From assembly GCF_013114825.1 (NCBI RefSeq), contig NZ_JAAVLX010000006.1, positions 248,001 through 312,000 of the forward strand: 64,000 nt of DNA, given 5' to 3'. Origin of the DNA: Bradyrhizobium australiense (GTDB lineage Bacteria > Pseudomonadota > Alphaproteobacteria > Rhizobiales > Xanthobacteraceae). Below, one piece after another: positions 1-8,418 of the stretch. Numbering within the stretch: position 1 is the first letter of the stretch; every line of letters begins with the position of its first letter. The notes beneath the pieces are model-generated. The model was not told where the DNA came from, ran no database searches, and saw only the letters and a list, made by a program, of their open reading frames with translations. Position numbers and translations under genes: made by a program.

Positions 1-729
1 ATGGAGATCGAGGAGAAGCAGCAGTCCGCCGTCCTCGCCGACCTGGAGCGCCTGATTGACGCCGAGCAGAAGCGGCTGGCGAGCCTCGCAGAAGCCGACG
101 TGCGTTCCCGCGGCCCGGGCAAAGTGCTGACCATGGGCGCGGCAATGGGGCGTCATGTCAATGCCGGTGATACCATCAGCTCCATCGTCGATTGCGACAA
201 ACGCTTCGTGGTCGCCATCTTCTCCTATCGGCAGGGCCAAACCATGATGCCTGGTACCCGCGTCCGCATCGACGGCAGTTCTTTCCGGTCCGGCGTCGTC
301 AGCGCGGTGTTGCCGAAAACGAGCGATAAGGTCGACGAGCGTTTTGCGGTGCCCTTTCCACAAACCGAACGGCGCGAGCTCTATGCGATGATAACCCCGG
401 ATGGCGCGAACGCGACTGGCGCGCAGGCGCAGGAAACGCAGACTTCGGACACCTCGACCTGCCCGGTCGGGCAGTGGGTGACGGTGACGCGCGACAACGG
501 CATCGTGCCTTCAATGTCGGTCTCCTGGCGCCGGATCGGCAATCTTGTGGCATCATGGACTCATGAGGATAGCCGCAACCCCGACACCGCGCAAAATCAC
601 CCGGTCGACGCGAATACCCGCCGGGCCGGCATGGCGCGGCTGCAGGCCGCTTCCCGTTCCCCGGTGCCGCAGGCGCTGAAGGCAGACGAAGACTGGTGGT
701 CCCGAACCCGCGCACTCGTATCGCGATGA
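1..729 (+). CDS. HlyD-like membrane-fusion/adaptor protein, 5'-truncated by window edge
   Basis: C-terminal part (242 residues) of a periplasmic adaptor. A short Glu/Lys/Arg-rich coiled-coil stretch (residues about 1-35) is followed by a lipoyl/barrel-sandwich-like segment (about 38-110), where the GRHVNAGDTISSIVDC stretch resembles the second half of HlyD or Alg44-type domains. The tail from about 130 is low in recognisable motifs. The frame is open at base 1, so the true start is probably upstream and the first ATG is not a reliable start. Its stop overlaps the next start as ATGA. With a BcsA-like synthase two genes downstream, a role in polysaccharide assembly or export across the envelope is the best inference; the polymer is unknown. 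Confidence 0.7.
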   Translation: MEIEEKQQSAVLADLERLIDAEQKRLASLAEADVRSRGPGKVLTMGAAMGRHVNAGDTISSIVDCDKRFVVAIFSYRQGQTMMPGTRVRIDGSSFRSGVVSAVLPKTSDKVDERFAVPFPQTERRELYAMITPDGANATGAQAQETQTSDTSTCPVGQWVTVTRDNGIVPSMSVSWRRIGNLVASWTHEDSRNPDTAQNHPVDANTRRAGMARLQAASRSPVPQALKADEDWWSRTRALVSR

Positions 730-1949
730 AGCAAGCGCTCGCGATGGTATTGTGTGCCGCGGTCCTGGGTTCGTCGTCCGCTGCGAGCAGGCAGGCGGAA
801 AAAGCCGGCGCGTTTTGCGCCGGACTGGACAAGGCGGTGGCGCCGCTCGTTGGAGACGCCGACGCGGTCTTTATCCGCAGCTATGCACCCGGCACGGATG
901 AGGCGAGCCTGCCTTCGGGCATCGCCAGCACCGCCTTCGTCTACGACAACGCGCTCGCCGTCATTGCGCTGATCGCCTGCGGCAACATGGCGGCCGCGAA
1001 ACCGATCGGCAACGCCTTGAGCCGGGCGGCCCGCAACGACCGGACCTTCAATGACGGCCGGATCCGCAACGCCTATCGCGCCGGCCCGGTCGGCAACGGC
1101 GCTCCCAATCTGCCGGGATGGTGGGACGAACGCGCTAAAATCTGGGCCGAGGATGCGGCGCAGGACGGCACCGCGACCGGCAACGTTGCATGGGCGGCCT
1201 TGGCGCTGCTGACGCTGCACCAGGCGACGCACGATCCGCAGTATCTCGCCGACGCGAAAGGCCTGATCGACTGGATCATCGTCGCGACCGCCTGCGATGA
1301 AGGCTTCTGTGGCGGCTTTCACGGCTATGATCCGCAGCAGGTCAAGCTCACCTGGATGTCGACGGAGCACAATGTGGACGTCTCCGCCGCCGCCAATTGG
1401 CTGTTCCGTCTGACAGGCGAGCCGAAATATGCCGACGCGGCCAGGCAAGCCCGGCAGCTCGTCAATCGCGCCTTTCGCGGAGATCACTTCCTCCTCGGCA
1501 CGAAACCCGACGGTAATCTTGCGGATGAAGGCCTGCTCGCGCTTGACGTTCAGCTCTGGCCCTGGATGGCCGCGCCCGATGCGCCTGCGGTCTGGCGAAA
1601 TGCGCTCGGCTTCGCGCAAACGCACCTTGCGGTCGATGGCGGGTTCGATTTCAACGGCGATCGCGACGGCCTCTGGATCGAGGGGACAGCGCAGGCGGCA
1701 CTGGCCTACCGGATCGCCGGCGACGCGGCGCAGAGCAACCGTCTGCTAACGGGCTTGAAGGCCGACCAAACACGCTCCGGTCTGCTCAACGCCGCGCGCA
1801 CCGCGCGACTGACGACCGGGTTATCGATCGACCCGACCGGCACCGTGCCCGACTTCTTCTACTACCGCCGCCCGCACCTCGGCGCGACAGCGTGGGCGGC
1901 GCTGGCCGAAACAGGCTGGAATCCGTTCACCGGGGAAAGAATACAATGA
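726..1949 (+). CDS. Secreted six-hairpin (alpha/alpha toroid) glycosidase-like protein
   Basis: 407 residues. The ATG at 726 is chosen because it gives an ATGA overlap with the preceding gene and starts a clean Sec signal peptide (MKQALAMVLCAAVLGSSSA). The mature part shows repeated helical hairpins with aromatic/acidic patches (GWWDERAKIWAEDAAQ, STEHNVDVSAAANWLFRLTG, DRDGLWIEGTAQAALAY), typical of alpha/alpha-barrel carbohydrate-active proteins. No catalytic pair can be assigned with certainty, so lyase, hydrolase or epimerase activity stays open. It sits between an envelope adaptor and a membrane glycosyltransferase with ATGA overlaps on both sides, so it probably trims or modifies the polysaccharide in the periplasm. 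I recognise the fold, not the reaction. Confidence 0.65.
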   Translation: MKQALAMVLCAAVLGSSSAASRQAEKAGAFCAGLDKAVAPLVGDADAVFIRSYAPGTDEASLPSGIASTAFVYDNALAVIALIACGNMAAAKPIGNALSRAARNDRTFNDGRIRNAYRAGPVGNGAPNLPGWWDERAKIWAEDAAQDGTATGNVAWAALALLTLHQATHDPQYLADAKGLIDWIIVATACDEGFCGGFHGYDPQQVKLTWMSTEHNVDVSAAANWLFRLTGEPKYADAARQARQLVNRAFRGDHFLLGTKPDGNLADEGLLALDVQLWPWMAAPDAPAVWRNALGFAQTHLAVDGGFDFNGDRDGLWIEGTAQAALAYRIAGDAAQSNRLLTGLKADQTRSGLLNAARTARLTTGLSIDPTGTVPDFFYYRRPHLGATAWAALAETGWNPFTGERIQ

Positions 1950-3925
1950 TATTTCCGAGCGCCAGCGATGACCTGTCGATCCTGACCATCGATGCCGGAA
2001 TCTTGCTCGGGCTTGTCGTGATGGCGCGGCTGCTCGACCCGCTGCGCGCCAAGGACCGCGTCCTGTTCGGCGTAACCGCGTCGGCGTTTCTGATCCTTTA
2101 CGCACTCTGGCGATGGAACGATACGTTGCCGCCGTTTGCGCTCTCGGCCGAAAGCCTCTGGCCGCGGCTGTTCATTTCGTTCGAATTTCTCGCCATTCTC
2201 TACACGCTAATCTCGATCGTGATCCTGTTCCGCAGCACCGATCGCATCGCGCAGGCCGACGCGGCGCAACGCGAACTAGCTGGATCGCGAGGCTACCCCG
2301 CCGTCGACATCTTCATCTGCACCTATGACGAGCCGCTCGAAGTCCTCGAACGATCGATCCTCAGCGCGCTGGCGCTCGACTATCCCAATGCGACGGTCTG
2401 GGTGCTCGACGACACCAGGCGCGACTGGTTGCGCGACTATTGCGCACAAGTCGGCGCCAATCATCTGACGCGGCCGGACAACAGCGGCGCCAAAGCCGGC
2501 AACCTCAATCATGGGCTGGCGGCGACCGCGCGCGAGAGCAATGCGCCCGTCATCCTGGTGCTCGACGCCGACTTTGCACCACGGCGGGATTTTTTGAAAC
2601 GCACGGTCGGCCTGCTGTTGTCCGATCCGGAGGTTGCGATCGTGCAGACGCCGCAATTTTACTACAACGCCGACCCGATCCAGCACAATCTGCTCGCCGG
2701 GAAGAGCTGGGTCGACGATCAACGCTTCTTCTTCGATATCTTTCAGCCGGCCAAGGACGCGTGGGGCTGCGCGTTTTGCGTCGGCACTTCGTTTGTCGTT
2801 CGCCGCGACCGGCTTGACGAGATCGGCGGCTTCCCGCAGCAAGCGATTTCGGAAGACATCAACCTCACCTACACGATGCTGGCGCGCGGCTACCGTACCT
2901 GGTGGCTGAACGAACCACTCAGCTTCGGGCTTTCGGCCGAAGGCATCCCGGAATACATCACCCAGCGCGCGCGGTGGTGCCTCGGCACCATACAGGTCGC
3001 CCTGCTCCCCAATGGTCCGCTGTTCGGCGGCGGCTTCAGCTTCACCCAGCGCTGGCACTATTTTCACGGGGTGCTGAACTGGCTCTGCAAACCATTCATG
3101 GTGCTGTTGCTGGTCGCGCCGACGATTTACTGGTTCGGCGGCCTGCCCGCTTTCGAGGCCGACTATCTCTCCTTCCTGCGCTACGGCGTGCCGGCGCTGC
3201 TCGGCCAAATCATCTACATGGGCTGGATCTCGCGCGGGCGGACGCTGCCGTTGTTCATGGAGGCCACCCACGCTGTCACCTGCTTTGCGGTGACCGCGAC
3301 GCTCCTGAGCGCCATCGTCAAGCCGTTCGGTCGCCCCTTCAAGATTACCGACAAGGGCGGTGACCGCTCGACGCCGCGCGTCCATTGGAAGCTCGCCGGT
3401 ATCTTTGGCTTGATCGCAGCAAGTTCCGCCGCCAGCATCCTGTGGGCATTCATCTCGCCCTATGCCGCCAGCGAAATTTCCTCGCTCGACTTCTTCAATT
3501 TGCTTTGGGCGGCCATTGCGATGCTGATCGCCTTCATCGCCTTTCTCGTCTGCTTCGAATTGCCCCGCAGCGGCGATGTGTTCGAAACGGATGAGCCCGC
3601 CTGGCTCTCCGGCGAAGGGAAAATCCTGTCGTGTCGCCTGGTCGGGGTGTCGCCGACTTCGGTGCGTTTCTCGGGTCCGGCCGGCGACGCGCTCGAGCTT
3701 GCAGGCTGGCGTTACCAGATTCATCTGGAGGGCTTGGGATGGACCGACATTTCCATGGTCTCGCGATCCGGCCACACCGTGCTGGCGCGGCTCGAGCCGA
3801 GCGCCGAACAGTATCGGCGGCTGGTGGTCCGGCTTTTCAGCGGGTCCTATGGCAATATCGCCGCCGTGGCCAGTCTTCGCGGCGCCCTGGCCGGGTTGCT
3901 GCGACGGGGATTTCGCGGCGCGTGA
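1946..3925 (+). CDS. BcsA-like processive family 2 glycosyltransferase, inner membrane
   Basis: 659 residues from the ATG at 1946, which overlaps the previous stop. N-terminal membrane segments (about 10-110) precede a GT-A domain with the BcsA hallmarks: CTYDEP with Asp128, the KAGNLN motif, the metal-binding DAD at 207-209, SED for the acceptor base, and QRARW at 340-344, the Q-x-x-R-W signature of processive synthases. Further membrane segments follow (about 375-540). The C-terminal 110 residues occupy the place of the PilZ domain of cellulose synthases, but I see no RxxxR motif: the matching stretch reads LPRSGDVFE. Product is a beta-linked glucan or other polysaccharide by family; the exact polymer is unknown. 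Confidence 0.88.
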   Translation: MIFPSASDDLSILTIDAGILLGLVVMARLLDPLRAKDRVLFGVTASAFLILYALWRWNDTLPPFALSAESLWPRLFISFEFLAILYTLISIVILFRSTDRIAQADAAQRELAGSRGYPAVDIFICTYDEPLEVLERSILSALALDYPNATVWVLDDTRRDWLRDYCAQVGANHLTRPDNSGAKAGNLNHGLAATARESNAPVILVLDADFAPRRDFLKRTVGLLLSDPEVAIVQTPQFYYNADPIQHNLLAGKSWVDDQRFFFDIFQPAKDAWGCAFCVGTSFVVRRDRLDEIGGFPQQAISEDINLTYTMLARGYRTWWLNEPLSFGLSAEGIPEYITQRARWCLGTIQVALLPNGPLFGGGFSFTQRWHYFHGVLNWLCKPFMVLLLVAPTIYWFGGLPAFEADYLSFLRYGVPALLGQIIYMGWISRGRTLPLFMEATHAVTCFAVTATLLSAIVKPFGRPFKITDKGGDRSTPRVHWKLAGIFGLIAASSAASILWAFISPYAASEISSLDFFNLLWAAIAMLIAFIAFLVCFELPRSGDVFETDEPAWLSGEGKILSCRLVGVSPTSVRFSGPAGDALELAGWRYQIHLEGLGWTDISMVSRSGHTVLARLEPSAEQYRRLVVRLFSGSYGNIAAVASLRGALAGLLRRGFRGA

Positions 3926-3948
3926 TGCGTTCCAGTCCCGCCATAGGT

Positions 3949-4362
3949 CTACAAATCCACCACCACGTAGTCGCTCTCTACCGCGACTTTGATCGTCTCC
4001 GCGACATACGGCCCCTTCACCACGGCGGATCCGGGCTCGACATTCACGGGATAGGCCCGGGCGCGAAACCTTTTCGGGTCGCAATAGGATTGGCCTGTGC
4101 GGATGTCGAATTCCCAGCCGTGCCAGGGGCAGCGGATGATTTCGCCAAGCTTGGTGTATTCGATCTCGCCGGGGTTGGAGGATTGCGCCAGCCCGATCAG
4201 CGGGCCCTCGCACAGGGCCGCGCCCTGGTGCGGGCAGCGGTTCAACAGGCCGAAGAACTCGCCCTTGATGTTGAAGATCGCGATCGGCCGCTCGTCGATG
4301 ATAAGGAATTTTCGCGTCCCCGGCGGTAACTCGTCCACCGGGGCAATAACGTGCCGCACCAT
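3949..4362 (-). CDS. Rieske [2Fe-2S] ferredoxin-like protein
   Basis: 137 residues from ATG 4362; the open frame reaches further upstream but the domain starts here. The cluster ligands are visible as Cys43-x-His45 (CPHQG) and Cys78-x2-His81 (CPWHGW). The 32-residue gap between the two motifs is longer than the usual 15-17, with the insert carrying SSNPGEIEY. Such proteins carry electrons to ring-hydroxylating or other oxygenases, or are small stand-alone domains. It lies 51 bp after two amidohydrolase genes on the same strand, so it may be the third gene of a catabolic operon for an aromatic or related compound. No oxygenase catalytic subunit is next to it. Confidence 0.85.
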   Translation of the reverse strand: MVRHVIAPVDELPPGTRKFLIIDERPIAIFNIKGEFFGLLNRCPHQGAALCEGPLIGLAQSSNPGEIEYTKLGEIIRCPWHGWEFDIRTGQSYCDPKRFRARAYPVNVEPGSAVVKGPYVAETIKVAVESDYVVVDL

Positions 4363-4413
4363 CTTAATCTCTGCGCATGATCTGTTCGGAAAACCGGTGC
4401 CCACTTTTCCGGA

Positions 4414-5517
4414 TCATGCGACACCGTACAGCTTCTTCGCGTTGCCGAGATAGAACGCTTCGCGGTTGGCCGCGCTGACGCCGGCCGGCAGGACGCGCGA
4501 GGGTTCATCAAAGTCCCAATGCGGGTAGTCGGTCGCGAACAACAGCTTGTCCCAGCCAATCCACTCGATCGTCTGGAACAGGTGATCGCGGCGCTCCGGA
4601 TCTTCCATCGGCTGCGTCGTCCACCAGATGTGATCGCGGATGTATTCCGATGGTTTTCGCTTGAGATGCGGCACCTCGCTGTGCAGCTTCTCAAAGGTCT
4701 TGTCGAGCCGCCACGCTAGCGACGGTGCCCAGCCGAAGCCGGCTTCGATCATAACCATCTTCAGTTTCGAAAACCGCTCGAACACACCTTCGAGCACGAG
4801 GCTCGCCAGCGCGGTCTGCTGGCATTGCGAGTGGCCCACCATCTCCTCGATGTAGAAGCTTGGCCAGCCCGACGGGGTGAGCGGATTGCCGCCGAAGCCG
4901 AAGGCGTGGACGCCGACCGGCAGCCCGATCTCCTGCGCGGCCTCGTAGATCGGCCAGTAGCGGCGCTGCCCGAGCGGCTCGACGTTGCGGCTGAGCAGCA
5001 GCACCTGCACGAAGTTTGGGTCGCCCGCGCGCTTGCGGATTTCGGCGGCCGCCGTCGGACCGTCCTCGTTGGCGACGACGATCGAGCCCTTCAGGCGGGA
5101 ATCCTTAGAAGTCCACCTCTCGATCTGCCAGTCGTTGATCGCGGAGCAGATCGCGCCGGCGAGATCCTGGTTGCGCAGGCCCTGCCCGCTGGCGAGCGGA
5201 TTGAGCACGCCGAGCGCGACGTTATAGGGATCGAGAAGCTGCTTCTGCATGAAGGACAGCGAAGAGCCTTGCGGCCCGCCTTCCGGCGGCCAGGCATCGC
5301 GTCGCGAGGCATTCGGCTGCGCCTTCGGATAGGGCGGGCCTTCCATCATGCCGTGATAGGCCTGCTTGCCGTAGGTCTCGAGATGGGCGTGCCAGCGCTT
5401 TGCGAGGAACGGATAGAGCTCGGTCGCGGTCGCGCGCGCCGGATGGATATCGCAATCGGCAATCGCGGTTTTTAGGCTGAGGGATGTCGAAGGTTCTGGG
5501 CGGAACTGGACGTTCAT
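4414..5517 (-). CDS. Amidohydrolase family protein (PF04909 type), second of a pair
   Basis: 367 residues. The metal-site motifs of the aminocarboxymuconate-semialdehyde-decarboxylase-like branch are present: D-x-H in ADCDIHPA near the N-terminus, His in GVHAFG, and the catalytic Asp in FATDYPHWDFD near the C-terminus. Family members hydrolyse or decarboxylate ring-cleavage products in the cytoplasm. Its start overlaps the stop of the upstream paralogue as ATGA, so the two are translationally coupled. The two proteins share the same plan but have clearly diverged, so they may form a heteromer or act on successive intermediates. Substrate not identifiable from sequence. Confidence 0.85.
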   Translation of the reverse strand: MNVQFRPEPSTSLSLKTAIADCDIHPARATATELYPFLAKRWHAHLETYGKQAYHGMMEGPPYPKAQPNASRRDAWPPEGGPQGSSLSFMQKQLLDPYNVALGVLNPLASGQGLRNQDLAGAICSAINDWQIERWTSKDSRLKGSIVVANEDGPTAAAEIRKRAGDPNFVQVLLLSRNVEPLGQRRYWPIYEAAQEIGLPVGVHAFGFGGNPLTPSGWPSFYIEEMVGHSQCQQTALASLVLEGVFERFSKLKMVMIEAGFGWAPSLAWRLDKTFEKLHSEVPHLKRKPSEYIRDHIWWTTQPMEDPERRDHLFQTIEWIGWDKLLFATDYPHWDFDEPSRVLPAGVSAANREAFYLGNAKKLYGVA

Positions 5518-6593
5518 GGCGTCGTCTCCTTCGCGAATTCCAGCCGGCCGTAGGTCGCGAGCGGGTTATCGATCATGATCTTGCGAACAAGATCGCCCGA
5601 CAACCCCGGTGGCAGCACCTCGTCCCCGTCGAATTGCCAATGCGGATAGTCGGTCGAGAATAGGAGCAATTCGTCCGACTGCATATGGTCAAACAAGCGA
5701 TTCAGGGTTGCCGGATCGGGCGGCGCATCGACCGGCTGCAGCGAGAAGCGGATGTTGCTGCGCACAATCTCCAGCGGCGCGCGATCGACCCACGGCGTTT
5801 CCATCCGGATGCCGCGCCAGAATTTGTGCAGGCGCCACAGGTAGGCCGGCAGCCAGGTAAAGCCCGATTCCAGCATCACCATCTTCAGGGCAGGATGCCG
5901 CGCGAACACGCCTTCGACAATCAGGCTGGTGAGCTGGGTCTGAAAGGCCGTTGCTTGGGCCACGTAATCCTCGATGTGATAGGAACCCCAGCCGATCGAG
6001 GTGGGCGGGTTGTGATAGGCGCTGCCGGCATGGATGCCGATGGTGAGGCCCAGCCGTTCGGCGGCGGCGTAGATCGGCCAATAGGCGCGTTTGCCCAAGG
6101 GCATGTCGCCCATCACGAGCAGTAATACCTGGACGAAGCGGCTATCCTTGCCGCAACGCTCGATCTCGGCGACTGATTTCTCCACGCTCTGGGTCGGGAT
6201 CACGATCGAGCCGCGCAGCCGCGCATCCTTGTCCAGCCATTCTTTCACGAGCCAGTCGTTCAGCGCACGACAGAACGCGTCCTGCATATCCTCGGAGAAC
6301 ACCATCTGGACGCCGTAGAGCGGATTGCAGATGCCATAACGGACGCGAAACGGATCGAGCGCCTGCCGTTGCATGTCGGCGAGGTCCGAGCCCGGCTTGC
6401 CCTGCCCAGGCCGCCAGTCCGGCCGCGAGGAGATCGGCGAATTGGTCGGATAGGATTGCGAGACCAGGTCGGTCATGCCGCGCGTCGTTACCTGATCGCG
6501 CCAGTAGTCGTTCATGTAGGGCAACAGGCTGGTCAAATGCGGAACGGCGGGATGCAGGTCGCAATCCACGCCTCCCGCGATCGGCGACGTCAT
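5514..6593 (-). CDS. Amidohydrolase family protein (PF04909 type), first of a pair
   Basis: 359 residues from ATG 6593 (CGAGGA Shine-Dalgarno-like stretch upstream); a longer frame upstream lacks domain sequence. Motifs match its neighbour: VDCDLHPA (D-x-H), GIHAGS, and FSTDYPHWQFD with the catalytic Asp. The conserved block LGKRAYWPIYAAAERLGL is also shared with the downstream paralogue, pointing to an old tandem duplication. It is the first gene of the amidohydrolase-amidohydrolase-Rieske operon. A metal-dependent hydrolase or decarboxylase of the cytoplasm is secure at family level; the substrate is not. Confidence 0.85.
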   Translation of the reverse strand: MTSPIAGGVDCDLHPAVPHLTSLLPYMNDYWRDQVTTRGMTDLVSQSYPTNSPISSRPDWRPGQGKPGSDLADMQRQALDPFRVRYGICNPLYGVQMVFSEDMQDAFCRALNDWLVKEWLDKDARLRGSIVIPTQSVEKSVAEIERCGKDSRFVQVLLLVMGDMPLGKRAYWPIYAAAERLGLTIGIHAGSAYHNPPTSIGWGSYHIEDYVAQATAFQTQLTSLIVEGVFARHPALKMVMLESGFTWLPAYLWRLHKFWRGIRMETPWVDRAPLEIVRSNIRFSLQPVDAPPDPATLNRLFDHMQSDELLLFSTDYPHWQFDGDEVLPPGLSGDLVRKIMIDNPLATYGRLEFAKETTP

Positions 6594-6733
6594 GGTGTTT
6601 CCTCGTATGCCCGCGCGACGCAGTTGTTTGGACGCATTCAATCAGGGCGGCGCGCACGCCGCAACTCGGCAAGCGTAACCCTCCTGTGTTAGGAAGGCAT
6701 GACTGGACAAATGGCGTGCGCGCAGGAGTTGAA

Positions 6734-7216
6734 ATGAACGAGCTTGTTACGATCGCAGAAAAGATCGCAGCGCAGTTAATCGCGAGGAAACAGACCATCG
6801 CGGTTGCGGAATCCTCGACCGGCGGCCTGATCTCGTCGGCGCTGCTGTCGGTGCCGGGCGCGTCGGCCTATTTTCTTGGCGGCGCGGTGGTCTACACGCG
6901 CGATGCCCGGCGGCTGTTAATGGACATCCCGGATGACGCCATGAAGGGCATTCGCTCGGCGTCCGAACCGTACGCGAAACTGCTCGCAAGCCAGGTCCGC
7001 CAGCGTTTTGCGACCGACTGGGGATTGTCGGAAACCGGCGCGACAGGCCCGACCGGCAACCGCTACGGCGACGCCGCCGGCCATAGCTGCATGGCAGTAG
7101 CGGGGCCGCAAAACGAAGTTTTTACGCTGGAGACCGGAAGCGCCGACCGGCAGGCCAACATGCAGGCGTTTGCGAAAACGACGCTGAATTTGCTGCTGGA
7201 GAATTTGTCGAGGTGA
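6734..7216 (+). CDS. CinA C-terminal domain / PncC-like nicotinamide-nucleotide amidase family protein
   Basis: 160 residues from ATG 6734 with CAGGAG at 6723-6728. Only the CinA C-terminal domain is present: AVAESSTGGLISSALLSVPG near the N-terminus is the family signature, with the conserved Ser/Thr-Gly-Gly. The second conserved loop reads ETGATGPTG instead of the usual TGIAGPGG of PncC. This family deamidates nicotinamide mononucleotide in NAD recycling; the altered loop makes the exact activity less certain. Single gene, divergent from the amidohydrolase operon, with about 140 bp between them for both promoters. Confidence 0.82.
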   Translation: MNELVTIAEKIAAQLIARKQTIAVAESSTGGLISSALLSVPGASAYFLGGAVVYTRDARRLLMDIPDDAMKGIRSASEPYAKLLASQVRQRFATDWGLSETGATGPTGNRYGDAAGHSCMAVAGPQNEVFTLETGSADRQANMQAFAKTTLNLLLENLSR

Positions 7217-7232
7217 GGCAATCGTTGCCCGG

Positions 7233-7310
7233 TATGGAGCGCAGCGAATCCGGGGCAGTGCCGCCGGATGAATTGGTCCCGGATTGCGCTGCGCTCCATC
7301 CGGGCTACGT
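7233..7310. repeat. Dispersed palindromic element, imperfect inverted repeat
   Basis: Arms at about 7234-7255 (ATGGAGCGCAGCGAATCCGG) and 7278-7299 (CCGGATTGCGCTGCGCTCCA) are inverted copies with one base inserted. The element fills the gap between the CinA-like gene and the VOC gene and looks like a REP-type unit. It could form a hairpin in the transcript. Confidence 0.7.
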
Positions 7311-7338
7311 GATCAACCGTTACCTGAGGATCGCAACC

Positions 7339-8230
7339 ATGCAACAACAGTTCGACCGCGCCGCAGAGGATCTCGGTAATTCGATCCATTTTCGAGCATG
7401 TCAACGTCACCATCCCCGATCAGCGGTTGGCGACACTGTTCTATGTCGCTGGGCTCGGGCTGACCCGCGATCCCTATCTAATGGTGTCGGACACCAACAT
7501 GTGGGTCAATGTCGGCAGGAGTCAGTTTCATTTGCCGCAGGGCGCGCCGCAGGTGCTGCGCGGCCATACCGGCATCGTTATCGCGGGCCGCGCGGCGCTG
7601 CTCGACCGGCTCGCCTCGGTCGCAAAGAAGCTGGAGGGCACGGCGTTCGCGTTCAACGAGCGCAACGACCATATCGAGGCGATCTGCCCGTGGGGCAACC
7701 GCGTGCGCTGCTATGAGCCGGACGCCGCGCGCTTCGGGCGCATCACGCTCGGCATTCCCTATGTCGAATTCGACGTGCCGGCCGGGACGGCGAAACCGAT
7801 CTGCGCCTTCTATCCCGCGATCATGGGCATGCAGGCCGAGTTCACGAACGGCGACGGCGCCGTGGCGCGCGTCAAGGCCGGAAAGAATCAGTATCTGCAG
7901 TTCCGCGAGACCGACCGTGCGCTGCCGGATTACGATGGTCATCACGTGCAGATCTACATCACGGACTTCTCGGGCCCTTATCGCCGCCTGAGCAAGCGCG
8001 GCCTGATCTCGCAGGAAGACAACCAGTATCAATACCGCTTCCGTGAAATCGTCGATCTCGAGAGCGGCCGGCACCTGTTCACCGTCGAACACGAGGTGCG
8101 CAGCGCCACGCACCCGATGTTCATGCGGCCGCTGGTCAACCGCAATCCGGCCGAGACCAACCGCACCTATGCTCCTGGCCATGAGCAATGGGCGTGGGCG
8201 ATGGGGCCGGATGAGTATGACCTGAGGTAG
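7339..8230 (+). pseudogene. VOC/glyoxalase-fold protein with an apparent +1 frameshift near the N-terminus
   Basis: The ATG at 7339, with CCTGAGGA upstream, begins MQQQFDRAAEDLGNSIHF in frame 1. The rest of the protein is in frame 2, beginning EHVNVTIPDQRLATLFYVAG and running to the stop at 8230. Dropping one T from the TTTT run at 7389-7392 joins the two as IHFEHVNV, which is the expected opening of a VOC module with a metal His. The body (about 267 residues) has two VOC-like halves, the second with GHHVQIYITDF. Function within the superfamily is unknown. Either a decaying gene or a one-base sequence error; without the frameshift a TTG at 7427 would be the only start, which would remove the first beta-strand. 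Confidence 0.7.
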
Positions 8231-8284
8231 TGGACGGCTGTTTCGAGGCCTCTCGCCGAAGCAGGTTCGACAGCGGGGCTTCAG

Positions 8285-8396
8285 CCTTCGAGACGCCGCT
8301 TTCGCGGCTCCTCAGGGATGAGGGAGACAGATAACCCGCGCGAACCTTTCAACCCTCATGGTGAGGAGCCTCGAAGCGGCGTCTCGAACCATGAGG
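8285..8396. repeat. Dispersed inverted repeat (CCTTCGAGACGCC family)
   Basis: The left arm begins CCTTCGAGACGCCGC and contains GGCTCCTCAGGGATGAGGG; the right arm has CCCTCATGGTGAGGAGCC then GCGTCTCGAACCATGAGG. The arms are inverted relative to each other. A related element lies at 60853-60971. It sits between two convergent genes and may serve as a bidirectional terminator. Confidence 0.7.
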
Positions 8397-8418
8397 CCGC
8401 GGTCACGCCCGCACCGCC

